Origin: Anastatus disparis | Lineage: Eukaryota > Arthropoda > Insecta > Hymenoptera > Eupelmidae | DNA length: 64,000 bases | Direction: 5' to 3' | Assembly (NCBI GenBank): GCA_017163975.1 | Contig: JAFFSR010000022.1 | Location: 215,001 to 279,000 of the forward strand | In this document: positions 39,311 to 50,518 of the stretch, piece after piece | Position numbering within the stretch: position 1 is the first letter of the stretch | Layout: each line of letters starts with the position of its first letter | Made by a program: the position numbers and the translations under genes | Notes under the pieces: model-generated | What the model saw: only the letters and a program-made list of their open reading frames with translations | What the model was told of the DNA's origin: nothing | The model's database searches: none

Positions 39311-39941
39311 TTAATCTAGATATGAGTTTTATATCTTCTTTTTATGAGTTATTATATAAATAATTCATGTGTGTTAAAGAAAAAAACAAATTAAATATTA
39401 TCTATATTAAATTAATAATCTATAGAAAGTTAAAATATTAATAAATATATGATTGTTCAATTTAAAATGTATGAGAATAATTAATGAAGAAAAATTAAAA
39501 TATATCTAGTTTAATTTTTATATTTTTTATAGTAAATACAAATGAAAATAATGTTATATTATATTATTTTTTGTTACCTTTTATTTTAATAAACATTTAT
39601 TGTATTTTAAACGAAAACATTAAACTAATGAAACCATTTTTATAAGTTTAAAAGCATTAGAGCAGCAGTGGGACTTAGAATGTTTGGAAACAAATTCTTT
39701 TAGTCAGTGAGTGGGGGTAGCGCACGAGTGAGCCAATGGAGGAGATGGCGGCGGGACTCAGATCGTCAACTGTAAATGGAAATTTGTAAGTGAAAATATA
39801 CTGAATTGTAAAGCTCTAAGAGCAAAAGCATTGCCACTTTTTATTATCAGATAGGTAATGTTTTCAAAGGTTAGGAATTAATTACCTAAAAAATGAGAGT
39901 TGAATATTTTATAATAATTTTTCCATGATTTCTAGGTTGAG

Positions 39942-40640
39942 AGTATCAAAGAAAAATATATACTTTATTTTTAACTAAAATTTGAAAAAAATTTCAGCTT
40001 AGAAGATTTAGTTTCGAGGCAAATACATTAAAAAATATAAAAAATTCATGACCCTAAAATAATATTTTTATCAATGTATAATGGTCAAAAATATAAAAAT
40101 ACATTTTTCAGCATAGACTTTATTTTAACCAACACTTAAAAAATTTTTAAGCCGAGAGAACTTATTTTTTACAAGCTCAAACACATAAAAAAAATAAAAA
40201 ATCTGATGACGCCGAAAGAATATTTTAATCAATGTCTAATGGTTCAAAATAAAATACAATTTCTGGAATCTTATTTATTTTTAACTGACACTTAAAAAAT
40301 TCTCAGCTGAAGAGTCTTGGTTTTCACGCAGTCAGATACTTTACAAAATAAAAAAATTGATGACTTCGAAAAAATATTTTAATTAATGTATAATGGTCCA
40401 AAATAAAAAAATACAATTTCTAAACTTGAATTTTTTCAGCCGATGTTTAGAAAATTTTTAAGTTTACAAATTTAGTTTTTACGCGTTTAGATGTATTAGA
40501 GAATTAAAAAATTTGATGACCCCAGAAGAATATTTCGATCAATGTGAAATGGTTCAAAATACGAAAACAGATATTTTTAAATTGACTTTTTTTCAACCTA
40601 TACTTAGAAAATTTTTGCTTTGGTAAACTCAGTTCTTTTC
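39942..40640. repeat. Tandem repeat, ~156-bp unit, ~4.3 copies
   Basis: The landmark TGATGACnnCnnAAGAATATT followed by TCAATGTnTAATGGT recurs near 40,047, 40,204, 40,358 and 40,513, with steps of 154-158 bp. Units also share CACTTAAAAAATTTTTAAGC and a TTTACGCG block. The copies are diverged. A short block of GATGAGAAATCA/GATCTCA motifs follows at 40,660-40,740. Confidence 0.8.
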
Positions 40641-40740
40641 CGTTGGAACGGCAGATGAGAAATCAAATGAGAAATCAGATGAGATCTCAGCTGCGATTTT
40701 GGCACGGGATCTCAGATGAGAAATCAAGTAAGATCTCATC

Positions 40741-41285
40741 TGACTTTTTTCAGTAGTGTTGATACCTTTTCACTCATTAAGTTAATTTTAATGACTTTTT
40801 ATTACTTTCTTTTGTTACTGTATAAAGCACTTAATGTGCTTACTTAGAAACAAAAACACCTTATAAATTGGTGTATAGTTTCAAGAATGACTCGTAAGAT
40901 CACTAATGTTTCCTCACAAAATAGCATATGATTTTTACCTAATAGAAATCAATAGATTTTACATATTTTTTCTTTGATTTTCACTTACTACTCATTTACT
41001 TCCACTCTTATTTTCTCATTTTCTTATCCTACTTCTACATACAGAATATAACAGAGCTAAGTATCTAAGCGCATGAAATTCATATACTGACATCATACAA
41101 TCAAAAACTTATGCACCTGAAACATCATATAGTATTTCATTTAGTCGATCTTTGTAATTATTCTTTAGTACATTTTCTGTTCGACACAAAATTTATTTTT
41201 CTAAAATGATTAGTGAACTCGCAAATTTTCAAAAAACAAAACATATTAAAATGGCATCGTATAACTCAAGAGAAGGAGAGGCAAA
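40741..41285. other. AT-rich DNA, no gene seen
   Basis: I recognise no domain, repeat or RNA gene in this stretch. The 80- and 111-codon plus-strand frames at its right end run into the inverted repeat beginning about 41,286 and are not supported as genes. Confidence 0.5.
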
Positions 41286-41640
41286 TTACACAGGCCTACA
41301 AAAAAAAAGTTGTCGGTTCTGGGATGGAGACTATACTTTTCTTTTGTATTTTCTCCCGCTGAATCCGAATCCGGCGTCAAAAGTAGGGGGTTGGCCGCAT
41401 ATTTTAAACATAACCTCAAAAAACTGTCAAAAAACCGTGTTTCTATAGAAAAACATGAGAAGAAAAAATTAAAATTGTTTCCAGCACATCAGAAACATTT
41501 TATTTTTATGCATTTTGGTCTGCTGAATACTAATTTGTTATGGAAAAAGAGAGTCGATCGCCTAATTTTGAACATGACCTCAAAAAACTGTTTAAAAAGC
41601 AGTGTTTCTATGGAAAAACGTGAAAAGAGCAAAACACGTT

Positions 41641-43010
41641 TGTGACGACCAAACTTCGTTTGGTCGTTGGATTCACACAAAAATTATTTAATTTTGTCAG
41701 AACCAGCTTTCGTCCCAAGACTTACCTTCTCACTATTTAATACGGAATTGTCTATCTATTAATATGGGTTTATATGGATATATATATTCTTACACATTAA
41801 AAATTAAATCTGCCAAAACGTTATTATTATTATTAATAAATTGGTCCTTTATGCTTAAGATATTAATTATAATATAAGAGAAAGAGAGAATTCTACAATT
41901 TCAATTTATTATTATTATAATTTAATCAGAGATCAATAGAAAATATCTCACGTTAATTAGAAGAGACAAAGAAGAAGGATCAAATTTAAAATCCTTTCCT
42001 TTTTCTTCCTTTCGATTTCTTCGGTTCGTTTCTTCGAGCATATACTACTGGAGGAAGCCTCCGAATGGCAGAAAGCGTTACAAGGCGAAGAGAGAGAAAG
42101 CCTCTATTTTGGTACGTGCTGTCTCTCTCTCGCCTGATTTGATTGGCTGCTTCTGTTTCCCACTAAGAAAGTGAGAGAGAGATAGCACGTACCAAAATAG
42201 AAGCTTTTTCTCTCTTCGCCTTGTAACGTAGTTATTAGCTGGGAGGCTTCCTCCAGTAGTATATGCTCGAAGATTCCTTTCGACTCCAAGGGCGCTTTTT
42301 CTCAAGAATAGCTGTTCTTGCGGATCTGATTTTCGATTTTTCTCTCGTTTGAATGGACACTTAACTTTAATTTCCAACACTCGATTAAGCACCAATTATT
42401 TCAACTATTCACACGTCTTATAGATAGTGTAATGCACTGAATTAAATCTTAAGGTATTTCCCTTTCTTTTTTTCTTTATATTTATATTAGTTAAAATTAG
42501 ATTATAATCTATTTCACTAAATTCTCTTAACTGTAAAATTAATTTAATATATGTACATCTAGATTTTAACACTGATTTTATCAGGGGCCAGCAGAGCCGA
42601 CTATTGCGGATGCTAACTTGTACGTGAAAAGGCGATTTTTTGATATAGAGGGTGGATTTTATTGTCTTGCGCCCAGGTGAACGAGAAATGGAAAAGCCAA
42701 TCAGATCCTGCCATGAAGTCGAAATTTCCACGACAGTAATCGTTTCATTCCTTTAGAGTTCATATACTTGTTTGTGAATAAATTCTTTCTATCTTTCTTC
42801 TCTGTTTCTCCTTTAAAAAGACATATATGTTTAGTGTAAGTCTCTATTTAAGAGTTTATTCGACTTTAGATTCGCTAACTCAGGACATCGCATGGAACTA
42901 CTTTCGGTTATTAACTTTATAGTAATGCAATTTAAAAATTAAAATTTTATATTTGAAAATGTTTCAATTAATTTCTTATTTAATTTATGGCGTAGTTCTA
43001 TGGGATGTCA
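41641..43010. mobile_element. Solo LTR, 1.37 kb, with TG...CA ends
   Basis: It begins TGTGACGACCAAAC and ends GGGATGTCA. CACGTT (41,635-41,640) and CACATT (43,011-43,016) flank it. The other copy of the host repeat, read inverted near 50,630, has a single CACATT at this point, so the empty site is known and the duplication is 6 bp with one change. No internal coding region remains, as expected after LTR-LTR recombination. The inserted sequence includes a large hairpin (42,033-42,272). Superfamily and orientation are not determined. The open frames inside are not genes. Confidence 0.85.
42033..42272. repeat. Long hairpin inside the solo LTR (~97-bp arms, ~41-bp loop)
   Basis: The left arm (42,033-42,130) pairs with the right arm (42,172-42,272). 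Matching blocks are TCGAGCATATACTACTGGAG, GCGTTACAAGGCGAAGAGAG and CTATTTTGGTACGTGCT, with a mismatched segment between the first two. The loop is AT/GC mixed. Transcribed either way it would fold into a stable stem. Confidence 0.9.
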
Positions 43011-43452
43011 CACATTGTTTCCAGCACATCAAAAACGCTTCATTTTTATGTATTTTGGCCTGCTGGATCTAAATTTTTTATGGAAAAAAAGATTTGAACG
43101 ACTAATTTTGATGATAACCTCAAAAAACTACTCAAAAGTTAATTTGCACAAGAGCTTAATTGACTTACGCTTGCGTATACGCTTGTCTTCGAAAGGCCTA
43201 TGCAAAGGATTCCTACGCCTCTTTTTCTTATTGGGTTGGAGTTCTCTTTTTAGCATTCAGCAATAGTCCGCCTTCATGTTTACCCCACATTTTCCTCGCC
43301 ATCTACGTTCAAATTTCTTTATATCCTGACGAAATCTTTCATCATGCTCTTCACTGTAGTCACATAGGACTGATGGAAATTCATCAATGTGCGAATCGAG
43401 AAAGTGGAGTTTCAAAATCATTAAGCAACCTAATTTTTTAAAAATTTGTACT

Positions 43453-43715
43453 GTTTTTTTTTTTTTTTTATTTAAAAGATTACATCAGGCTAGACAGTAT
43501 GACCCACTATACCGAAAACTTTGACTACTGATGGATGGTCAGCTACTTTTGTGACCAATAATCAACTAATACCCAATGAGGTCGGATTTTTTAAGAGTCG
43601 CGATATAAATGGCACATACACTAATTTTCTTTCGAAGAAAAGTTAGAGGTACCTGGCCAGGATTTGAACCCATGCCCTCCACGTTGAAGGTAAGATCTTC
43701 GTACCATACACTAAA
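43453..43715 (-). mobile_element. tRNA-derived SINE, poly(A)-tailed, minus strand
   Basis: On the minus strand a tRNA-like head includes GGGTTCAAATCC (complement of 43,660-43,671), a good RNA polymerase III B box. Upstream of it lies GTATGGTACGAAGATCTTAC, where the A-box half would be. A ~150-bp unrelated body follows and ends in a run of about 16 A (poly-T at 43,454-43,469 on the plus strand). It sits exactly where homology to the other copy of the host repeat breaks, next to GTAC. Target duplication is not resolved. Confidence 0.7.
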
Positions 43716-44094
43716 AGAAATTTTTGCTTTGGAGACTACAATTAAATTTGAATAGAAAAACTTCAATGGATTTGATGAAATTGACTCCAGCTTAGAATAA
43801 CTAGACATTAAAACTTGAGATACGTTAATTAAAAAACTATTGAAAAGACAGAACTCAAAAGTTCACTAAATATAATCATATTTTGAATTCTTCAACTTTG
43901 ATAAATATTGGAATTGGCTGCATTTGATATTGGGCACCAACAGACTCTGTGTTGTGCTTGCCAGACTCCAAAATTCGAATTGCCGTTCTTTAAATTTAAT
44001 TAACTTAATTTAATTCTAATTCCCGCTTTCCGTATTTCTAGGTTTGCATTCAGTAAGATTAGAATAATAATAATCTGTATAATAATTGCTGAAC
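43716..44094. other. AT-rich DNA between SINE and 50-bp array, no gene
   Basis: No domain or repeat recognised. It interrupts the left copy of the CYxC element and so is itself inserted DNA of unknown origin. It may be the left part of the element that carries the 50-bp repeats. Confidence 0.4.
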
Positions 44095-44603
44095 TTTTTT
44101 CCCTTAAATTTCATTATTGATAAAATTGAGCGGGCGTAAAGTACTTTTCTACATCAAATTTCATTCTTAAAAAAATTAAGCGGGCGCAAAGTACTTTTTC
44201 CCTTAAATTAAATGTTTGAGAAAATTGAGCGGTCGTAAAGTACTTATCTCCCTAAAATTTAATTCCTTAGAAAATTAAGCGGACGTAAAGTTCCCTTCTC
44301 TCTCAAATTGGATGCTTGATAAGATTGAGCAGGCGTAAAGTACTTGCCTCCCTCAAATTTAATGCTTGAGAAAATTTACCGGGCATAAAGTACTTTTCTC
44401 TCATAAATTTGATGCTTGAGAAGATTGAGCGGGCGTAAAGTATTTTTCTCTCGCAAATTTCATTCTTTAGAAAATTAAGCGGGCGTAAAGTACTTTTCTC
44501 TCTCAAATTTCATTCTTTAGAAAATTATGCTGGTGTAAAGCACTTTTCTCCTGCAAATTTGATTCCTTAGAAAATTAAGCGGGCGTAAAGTACTTTGGAC
44601 CTG
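44095..44603 (+). repeat. 50-bp tandem repeat, ~10 copies
   Basis: The core GCGGGCGTAAAGTACTTTTC occurs at 44130, 44180, 44229, 44279, 44329, 44379, 44429, 44479, 44529 and 44579, an almost exact 50-bp step. Each unit continues with TCAAATTTnATnCTTnAGAAAATT(A/G)A. After 44,604 the unit appears inverted (44,604-44,693 and 46,005-46,170), so the whole is an inverted arrangement of the same repeat, split by a LINE. Confidence 0.93.
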
Positions 44604-44702
44604 CTTAATTAAAAAAAATGATATTTGAGGGAGAAAAGTAGTTTACATTCGCTCAATTTTCTCAAACATCAAATTTAAGGGAGGAAAGTACTTAGCTTCT
44701 GC

Positions 44703-45995
44703 AAGCAAAACTAAAGCAATCGTTTTTGGCAGTAGTCGATTTATTAATGACTTCTATACTGGTGAGTCGAGAACGATTGAGCTTGAGGGTGGTGTCGACA
44801 TATCTTTCTCTGATACCGTTGTGAGCCTTGGTGTTGTGCTTGACGCTAGGTTGTCATGGGAGCCGCACATTAATATGGTGGCTAAAAAATTTAATAGGAT
44901 AATGTATAGTTTGCGATTTTTCCGTTGGTACACAACTGAGGCCCTGCGTAAACGACTCGCAGCGGCCTTGTTGTTTCCGCACCTCGACTACTGCTCAGTA
45001 GTTTTGCTCGATGCTTCGCAGGGGTTGAGAAGACGTTTACAAAGACTACAAAATTCATGTGTGAGATATGTAATGGGTGTAAAAATGGGCGATCATATCT
45101 CTCCTCATAGAGCTGCTCTTGGTTGGCTGCGTACTGATTCAAGAAGACAGTATTTTATGGCAGTACTTATGTACAAAATAGTGCGCATGAATACTCCAGA
45201 GTATCTAGTGAGTCTCTTTACTAGATATGTACCTAGGGTAGCTACTAGAGGAGAGATTAAGGACTTCGCAGTGCCCTTCATGCGTACTGAGACTGAAAGA
45301 AATTCCTTTCAAGTTCAAGGTGCGCATTTTTGGAACTCCCTGCCTGCCGATATAAAAAATCTTCCATCGCTCGGCAGGTTCAAATCGGCTTTGAGGAGGT
45401 ACTTACTCGACCTCGAGTGATCTTAATTTTAAGTATTTTAATTTTATATTAATTTATTTTGTTTTGTCTTATATATAGATTTAAGGTGTGAATGTATTTA
45501 TTAGCGCGAATGATGGTTGAATGAATGCAGAAAGAATGAGTGATTCTGTTTCTTTTTATTAATAGTTATGACATCTTCGGTATCAAGTTTTTATTCTTTG
45601 AATTTTATTATTATATTATTTTTTATTATTTATTGTTGCATTGTTTTGTCCAATTTTATTTTTATTTGATGTCATGACTATGCTTTATGCTTTATCTTTT
45701 AAATTGTGTTATTTGATTTTAATTTGATTTTAATTTTATGACTGATAGATATTTAAGACTGTTTTTATTGTAATTTATGTTTTCATGCTTTCTGCGTGTA
45801 TTTAGAGTAGTCTGTGATATCGCTTTTACATAGTGACTTACTAATACAGTATTATATATTAATTTTAATATTTGACTGTGATATCTTATCATATTTGTGC
45901 AATACTTTATACAGAATTATTATTTATTGCTTGATGTATTACATGCCTTTTTGTACTCTTTTACAAAATAAATTAATATCTATCTATCTATCTAT
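44703..45995 (+). pseudogene. 5'-truncated non-LTR retrotransposon (LINE), C-terminal RT part and 3' UTR
   Basis: An open frame from about 44,706 to 45,420 starts SKTKAIVFGSSRF, continues SLGVVLDARLSWEPHINMVA and LLFPHLDYC, and ends with RNSFQVQGAHFWNSLPADI and FKSALRRYL. This is the region after the catalytic RT core in CR1/Jockey-type LINEs. The catalytic motifs lie upstream and are missing, so the copy is truncated, as usual for LINEs. About 560 bp of 3' UTR follows, ending in a (TATC)n tail at about 45,978-45,995. AGCTTCTGC (44,694-44,702) and AGCTTCCGC (45,996-46,004) form a 9-bp target duplication with one change. The intact frame suggests a fairly recent insertion. Confidence 0.88.
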
Positions 45996-46004
45996 AGCTT
46001 CCGC

Positions 46005-46170
46005 TCAATTTTCTTAGGAATCAATTTTCCGGGGGGAAAGTACTTTAATCTTGCTAATTAGAGGAAGAAAAATAATTCGCTTTTGTTAAAATTCGGAAGA
46101 GTAAATTTTGCGGGAGAAAAGTTCTTTAAACTCGCTTAATTTTCTAAAGGATTACATTGAAGTGAAAAAG
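46005..46170 (-). repeat. Inverted units of the 50-bp repeat, right of the LINE
   Basis: On the minus strand the units resemble GTACTTTnnCTCCCGCAAAATT and mirror 44,604-44,693. They were continuous with that part before the LINE inserted. About 165 bp to the right, at 46,335-46,349, lies a MITE-like terminus (AAAATTTCTACCAGG) related to the element at 38,141-38,686. Confidence 0.7.
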
Positions 46171-46479
46171 TACTAACTAAATAAATTTATAATTATTCAC
46201 CAAAATTCAACCATTTAATGAAGATATACCATCGCCTCTCAGCGTATGAAATGGCCATTTACACTTTAAAGAAATCCTTAATTTATGGTCAATTTTAAAA
46301 AACTCACCATCAATTGACGATTCTGAAATGAAAATTTCTACCAGGGTAATGCACTATAAAAAAAAATAGATATAAAGTTGAAAATTGTTCAGATCATTAT
46401 AAGATCTTTTTGAAATTTTTATTTTACGTGTTTTTAAATCTTTTAGTGAGATTTTTTAAAGTAAAAACGATTTATTACT

Positions 46480-47380
46480 TTTGAGATCTTAAAAAAATCT
46501 TCCTAATCTTAAAAAGATCTTTGCAACTATTCAAAATGGAAATACTTTTAAACAAATGTACGATCACTAAGAGGTCTTTTTTGTGCATATATAAAATCTT
46601 CATTAATTGTAATTGAATAATTTGTAAATAATTTTAATATTATATTTCAAGTTAAATTTTAAGCATTTAGAAATTTTTGTTTAGTTAAAGAAATAAACAC
46701 TAAAAATAAAATGGTATATAAATTTTATTAATTAAATCTTTGTAACATGAAAAACTATAGAAATAAAAAGACATTTGATTAATTTTTGTACGTTTATATG
46801 AATGTATTGATATTGATTCACACACTCTCATTCTCACTTTCCAAATCATCAGAATAATAGATTAAATATCACTTAAATAAATATCTCTGGATTTTTCTTC
46901 TATTGCTTTTTTTTGTGATACATTTCGATTTATTTTTTTCCTGGCGATTCGCTCGTGATCTATTTCTTTGAAATGATCTATAATTTTATAGCATGTGGGT
47001 ACTGACAATGAAAGTATGTGAATCAATATCAATACGTTCATACAAACGAAAAAAATAATAAAAGAAAATTAATCAAATTAATTTGCATGGTTCTTAAAGT
47101 TAAAAAGAATAAATAAATAAAATTCATGTATTATTTTATTGTTAATATTCAATCATTTCTTTATCTAAATAACAAAATAAAAATTTCTATATGCTTAAAA
47201 ATTTAACTTTAAACATAATATTTGAATTTATTTGCGAAATATTTATTTAATTATATTTGATCAAGATTTTATAGATGCACAAAAAAGATACTCTAAAGAT
47301 CTTATATGTGTCTTAAAATATTTCTTAAATTAAATATAAATAACTTTTATTACCTAAAATTGAATAAAATCAAGGTTGTG
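46480..47380. mobile_element. Foldback-like inverted repeat, ~0.9-1.0 kb
   Basis: The arms match inverted. GTACGTTTATATGAATGTATTG near 46,789 pairs with CAATACGTTCATACAAACG near 47,033. TTTAAGCATTTAGAAATTTT near 46,657 pairs with AAATTTCTATATGCTTAAAA near 47,181. TTTTTTGTGCATATATAAAA near 46,577 pairs with TTTTATAGATGCACAAAAAA near 47,270. The outer edges carry several AAGATCTT motifs and are poorly defined. No coding frame. Confidence 0.75.
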
Positions 47381-47573
47381 ATAATAATTTCTGCAAAATA
47401 TAAAATAAAGAAAATAAAGATCAACGATTAAATACATTATTAGTCTTTTTTATTGATTAGTTAATGGTAACGGAGCATACTCGTTCGTATTGTGAAGATG
47501 AATCGCCTTCAAGCTTCGGTTAGATGAATCGATTAATAACCTCCACTCTTCTGGCTTGTATTAATTTGATTAA

Positions 47574-47948
47574 AGGGGATGTAAAATGGACACTACACCT
47601 GTACTCATAAATATTCACTATCTTTACATTTTATTGCAAAATTTTTAATAAAAAAATACATTAGCTTGTAGTATGTACCATGAAGATTATTCGGTTGAAT
47701 TTTTAAATAAATTCATTCATTAGCTATTGAGAATTTTGGGTTCCAAAATTATTTGTTAAAATTTTTCAATTTTGTACAGGAATCCAAATATCTTAACAGC
47801 TAATGAATGAATTTATTTGAAAATTTATCTAAATAATCGTCATGGTAAATACTACAAGCTAATGCATTTCTTTTCTGGAAATTCAGCAATAAAATGGAAA
47901 GGAAGCTAATATCTATAAGTACGGGTGTAGTGTCCATTTTACATCTCC
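47574..47948. mobile_element. TTAA-flanked palindromic MITE, copy 2 (375 bp)
   Basis: Same family as 38,938-39,310, with ends GGGGATGTAAAATGGACACT and, inverted, GGAGATGTAAAATGGACACT. TTAA lies at 47,570-47,573 and 47,949-47,952. The paralogous right copy of the host repeat has an uninterrupted site at about 49,503-49,518, which shows the insertion and the 4-bp duplication directly. It is nearly a perfect palindrome with a centre near 47,760. Confidence 0.92.
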
Positions 47949-48599
47949 TTAAATTCATTAATAAGTCCTCGTACATCGGTGCAATACACTAGATCAGATT
48001 CGCTAGTAAAGTAACCGCTTCTTCTCGGTTTCGGTAAAATGTAACGTTTACGTCTTTTTCTAATACATTGAAATACTTTAATTGAGAAGCCATTAATTCA
48101 GCTGCATCTTTTGCTAATCCAGCATTCTTGAACATGTCATTAAGTTGAGCTTGAGAGATCTTTTTTTGGCTTTTCCCTTTACCAATGGGAACATATTCCT
48201 CATTACTGTCCGAAGACAGTTCTTCTTCACTTTCAACGGATTCACTTTCTGCTGTCGTCAACGATTTATTTTCGTCAGAATCGTCGTCTGCATAGTCGTT
48301 AAGATTTTCTACGTCTTCTTCTGTATCACAATCAATAAACATACTATCCATTCCTTGTATAAAGCTGTATCATGAAGCCAGGTCTATCAAACTTTTGACT
48401 ATTTGCTTCTGCGGACGAACGACACTAGGAACTGTCGTATACAATATTTTATCGGGTGGCACTTTATTTACCCGTTACATTTGTCATGCAAGTGTAGCAG
48501 TCACTTTTACCTAATGGTTTGTTTCAAATAGCTAAATTCAGAAACTTTATTTCACTTTTATCTCCAGTTAAAAACTAAACTAACAGGAATTCTAGTGTG

Positions 48600-50518
48600 C
48601 AGGTTTTTCAATAAATCTATGGTTACTAAAACGAATTTTGAGAATATTGAGATTGCTTTGAGATCTCGCGAACAAGTTGATCACGACTGTGTAGGTGATT
48701 TCGATGGTTACTGCTATATTTGTACGGAATATGTGTGAAAAAACATAAGAAGTATGTAACTTAAAGAATGAGAGATTTATTTAAAGCATGCTTTGAAGTA
48801 GAAATTTCTCAACTTAATTCAACCTGGGTTCCGTATGTTATATGTGCTAAATGTTACAAAATGTTATATAAATTCGATAAAACTGAAAATAAAAGTAAAA
48901 TAAAGTTTCTGAAATCAGCTATTTGAAAAAAAACTATTAGATGAAAGTGACTGCTATACTTGCATGACAAACGTAACTGGGGTAAATAAAGTGCGATTAG
49001 ATAACTTATTGTATGCGACAGTTTCTAGTGTCGTTCGTCCGCAGAAGTGAATAGTCGAAAGTTTGATAGACGAGGCTTCACGAGACAGCTTTATACAAGG
49101 AATAGATAGTATGCTTGTTGATTGTGGTACAGAAGAAGTGGAAAATCTTAACGACCATGCAGACGACGATACTGACGAAAATGAATGGTTAACGACAGCA
49201 GAAAGTGAATCCGTCGAAAGTGAAGAAGAACTGTCTTTGGAAAGTGGTGAGGAATATGTTCCCATTAATAAAGAGAAAAGCCAAAAAAAAAATCTTTCAA
49301 GCTCAACTTAATGACATGTTTAGAAATGCTGGATTAGCAAAAGATGCAGCTAAATTAATGGCTTCCCAATTAAAGTATTTCAATGTATTAGAAAAGGACG
49401 TAAACGTTACATTTTATCGAAACCAAGAAGAAGCGTTTCGATCATACTTCACTAGCGAATCTGATCTAGTGTATTGCACCGATGTACGAGGACTTATTAA
49501 TGAGTTTAAACCAAATTTATACAAGCCATAAGAGTGGAGGTTATTCATCGATTCATCTAAGCGAAGCTTGAAAGCAATTCTTCTATACAATAGGAACGAG
49601 TATGCTCCGTTACCATTGGCTCATCCAACTGTACTAAAAGAAGAATACTGTAACATCAAAAAGATTTTAAATAAAATACAGTATAGTGAGCGTGAATGGT
49701 TAATTTATGGAGACCTGAAAATATTGTCCATGATACTAGGTCAACAATCAGGTTTTACCAAGCACCCATGCTATTTATGCATGTTTGACAGTCAGGATAG
49801 AGCAAAACACTATAATATAAAAGTGTGGCCAGCGAGACCATCACTAACTCCAGGTTCCAGCAATGTCACCAATCGTCCTCTTGTCGATCCTAGCAAAATC
49901 TTTTTACCGCCTTTACATATTAAATTAGAGCTGATAAAACAATTTGCTAAAGCTCTGGATGAAGAAGGGTGATGCTTCAAATACTTAGAAATCATCTTTA
50001 CGAATATAACTCTGATTAAATTAAAGGAAGGTATCTTTAAAGGACTTCAAATTGGGAAAATGTTCAGGGACGAAGAATTCGTTAAAAGTATGAATGATAC
50101 CGAGAAGGTAGCCTGGTTAAGTTTTAAAGATGTTGCAACAACATTTTTTGGTTCCAATGAAGATGAGAACTATAAGAGCATCATAGAAACCATGGTACAA
50201 AATTTCAAAAAATTAGGTTGCTTTATTAATTTGGAACTCCACTTTCTCGATTCACACATTGATGAATTTCCACCAGTCCTAGGTGACTATAGTAAAGAGC
50301 ATGGTGAAAGATTTCATCAGGATATGAAAGAATTTAAACGTAGATGGCAAGGAAAATGTAGCGTAAACATAATGGCAGACTATCGTGGGATGCTAAAAAG
50401 AGAAGTACAACCTAATAAGAAAAAGGGGCGTAGGAATCCTTTGCATAGGCCGTTTGAAGAGAAGCGTATACGCAAGCGTAAGTCAATTAAGCTCTTGTGC
50501 AAATTAACTTTTGAGTAG
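48600..50518 (+). pseudogene. Right copy of the CYxC repeat-gene family (transposon-associated, function unknown)
   Basis: Translation gives DCVGDFDGYCYICTEYV at about 48,688, then after frameshifts a MRDLFKACFEVEISQLNSTW-like block with CAKC, a second Cys pair in DCYTCMTNVTG (~48,950), and an acidic linker (49,063-49,311). A 10-A run near 49,285 shifts the frame. The rest is one frame (49,205-50,518) broken by TAA at 49,529 and TGA at 49,970. It includes WRLFIDSSKRSLKAILLYN, GFTKHPCYLCMFDSQDRAKH, FLPPLHIKLELIKQF and LHFLDSHIDEFP-LGDYSKEHGERFHQDMK. From memory, this set of blocks is common in arthropod 'uncharacterised' multicopy proteins that travel with repeats; its biochemical role is not known to me. 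The Cys pairs suggest a zinc ribbon. Decayed. Confidence 0.8.

Larger units (their letters stand above)
36183..39772 (+). mobile_element. pogo/Tigger-like DNA transposon, 3.6 kb, with two nested MITEs
   Basis: The left end is CAGTCAACGATCTGAGTCCC. The right end, inverted, is CAGTTGACGATCTGAGTCCC. The inverted repeats extend more than 200 bp (about 36,183-36,440 and 39,530-39,772), with one indel. TA flanks both sides (36,181-36,182 and 39,773-39,774), the target duplication of the Tc1/mariner-pogo superfamily. The CAGTTGAC start is typical of Tigger/pogo termini. Inside is a decayed DDE transposase (37,193-38,945). Two later insertions, 546 bp and 373 bp plus TTAA, account for part of the length, so the original was roughly 2.7 kb. 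No N-terminal DNA-binding domain was recognised, so the element also seems internally deleted. Confidence 0.9.
41286..48572 (-). pseudogene. Left, inverted copy of the CYxC repeat-gene element, broken by nested insertions
   Basis: Read on the minus strand, this matches the right copy (48,882-50,982): 5' part at 48,572-47,949, a short part at 47,569-47,463, then after a missing ~575 bp the C-terminal coding part and 3' region at 43,451-41,286. The first stretch includes a 120-codon open frame (48,351-47,989) with an acidic Ser/Glu/Asp-rich linker, then KISQAQLNDMF and the SQLKYFNVLEKDVNVTFYRN block. A 7-base deletion relative to the other copy shifts the frame just after that. The C-terminal part keeps a LHFLDSHIDEFP-like block. 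Insertions are a solo LTR (41,641-43,010), a SINE plus about 4 kb of other repeats (43,452-47,462), and a TTAA MITE (47,574-47,948). Non-functional. Confidence 0.85.

Noticed and set aside
42078..42731. 105- and 108-codon minus-strand frames in the solo LTR
   Set aside because: They overlap a hairpin and a non-coding LTR, with no recognisable domain.
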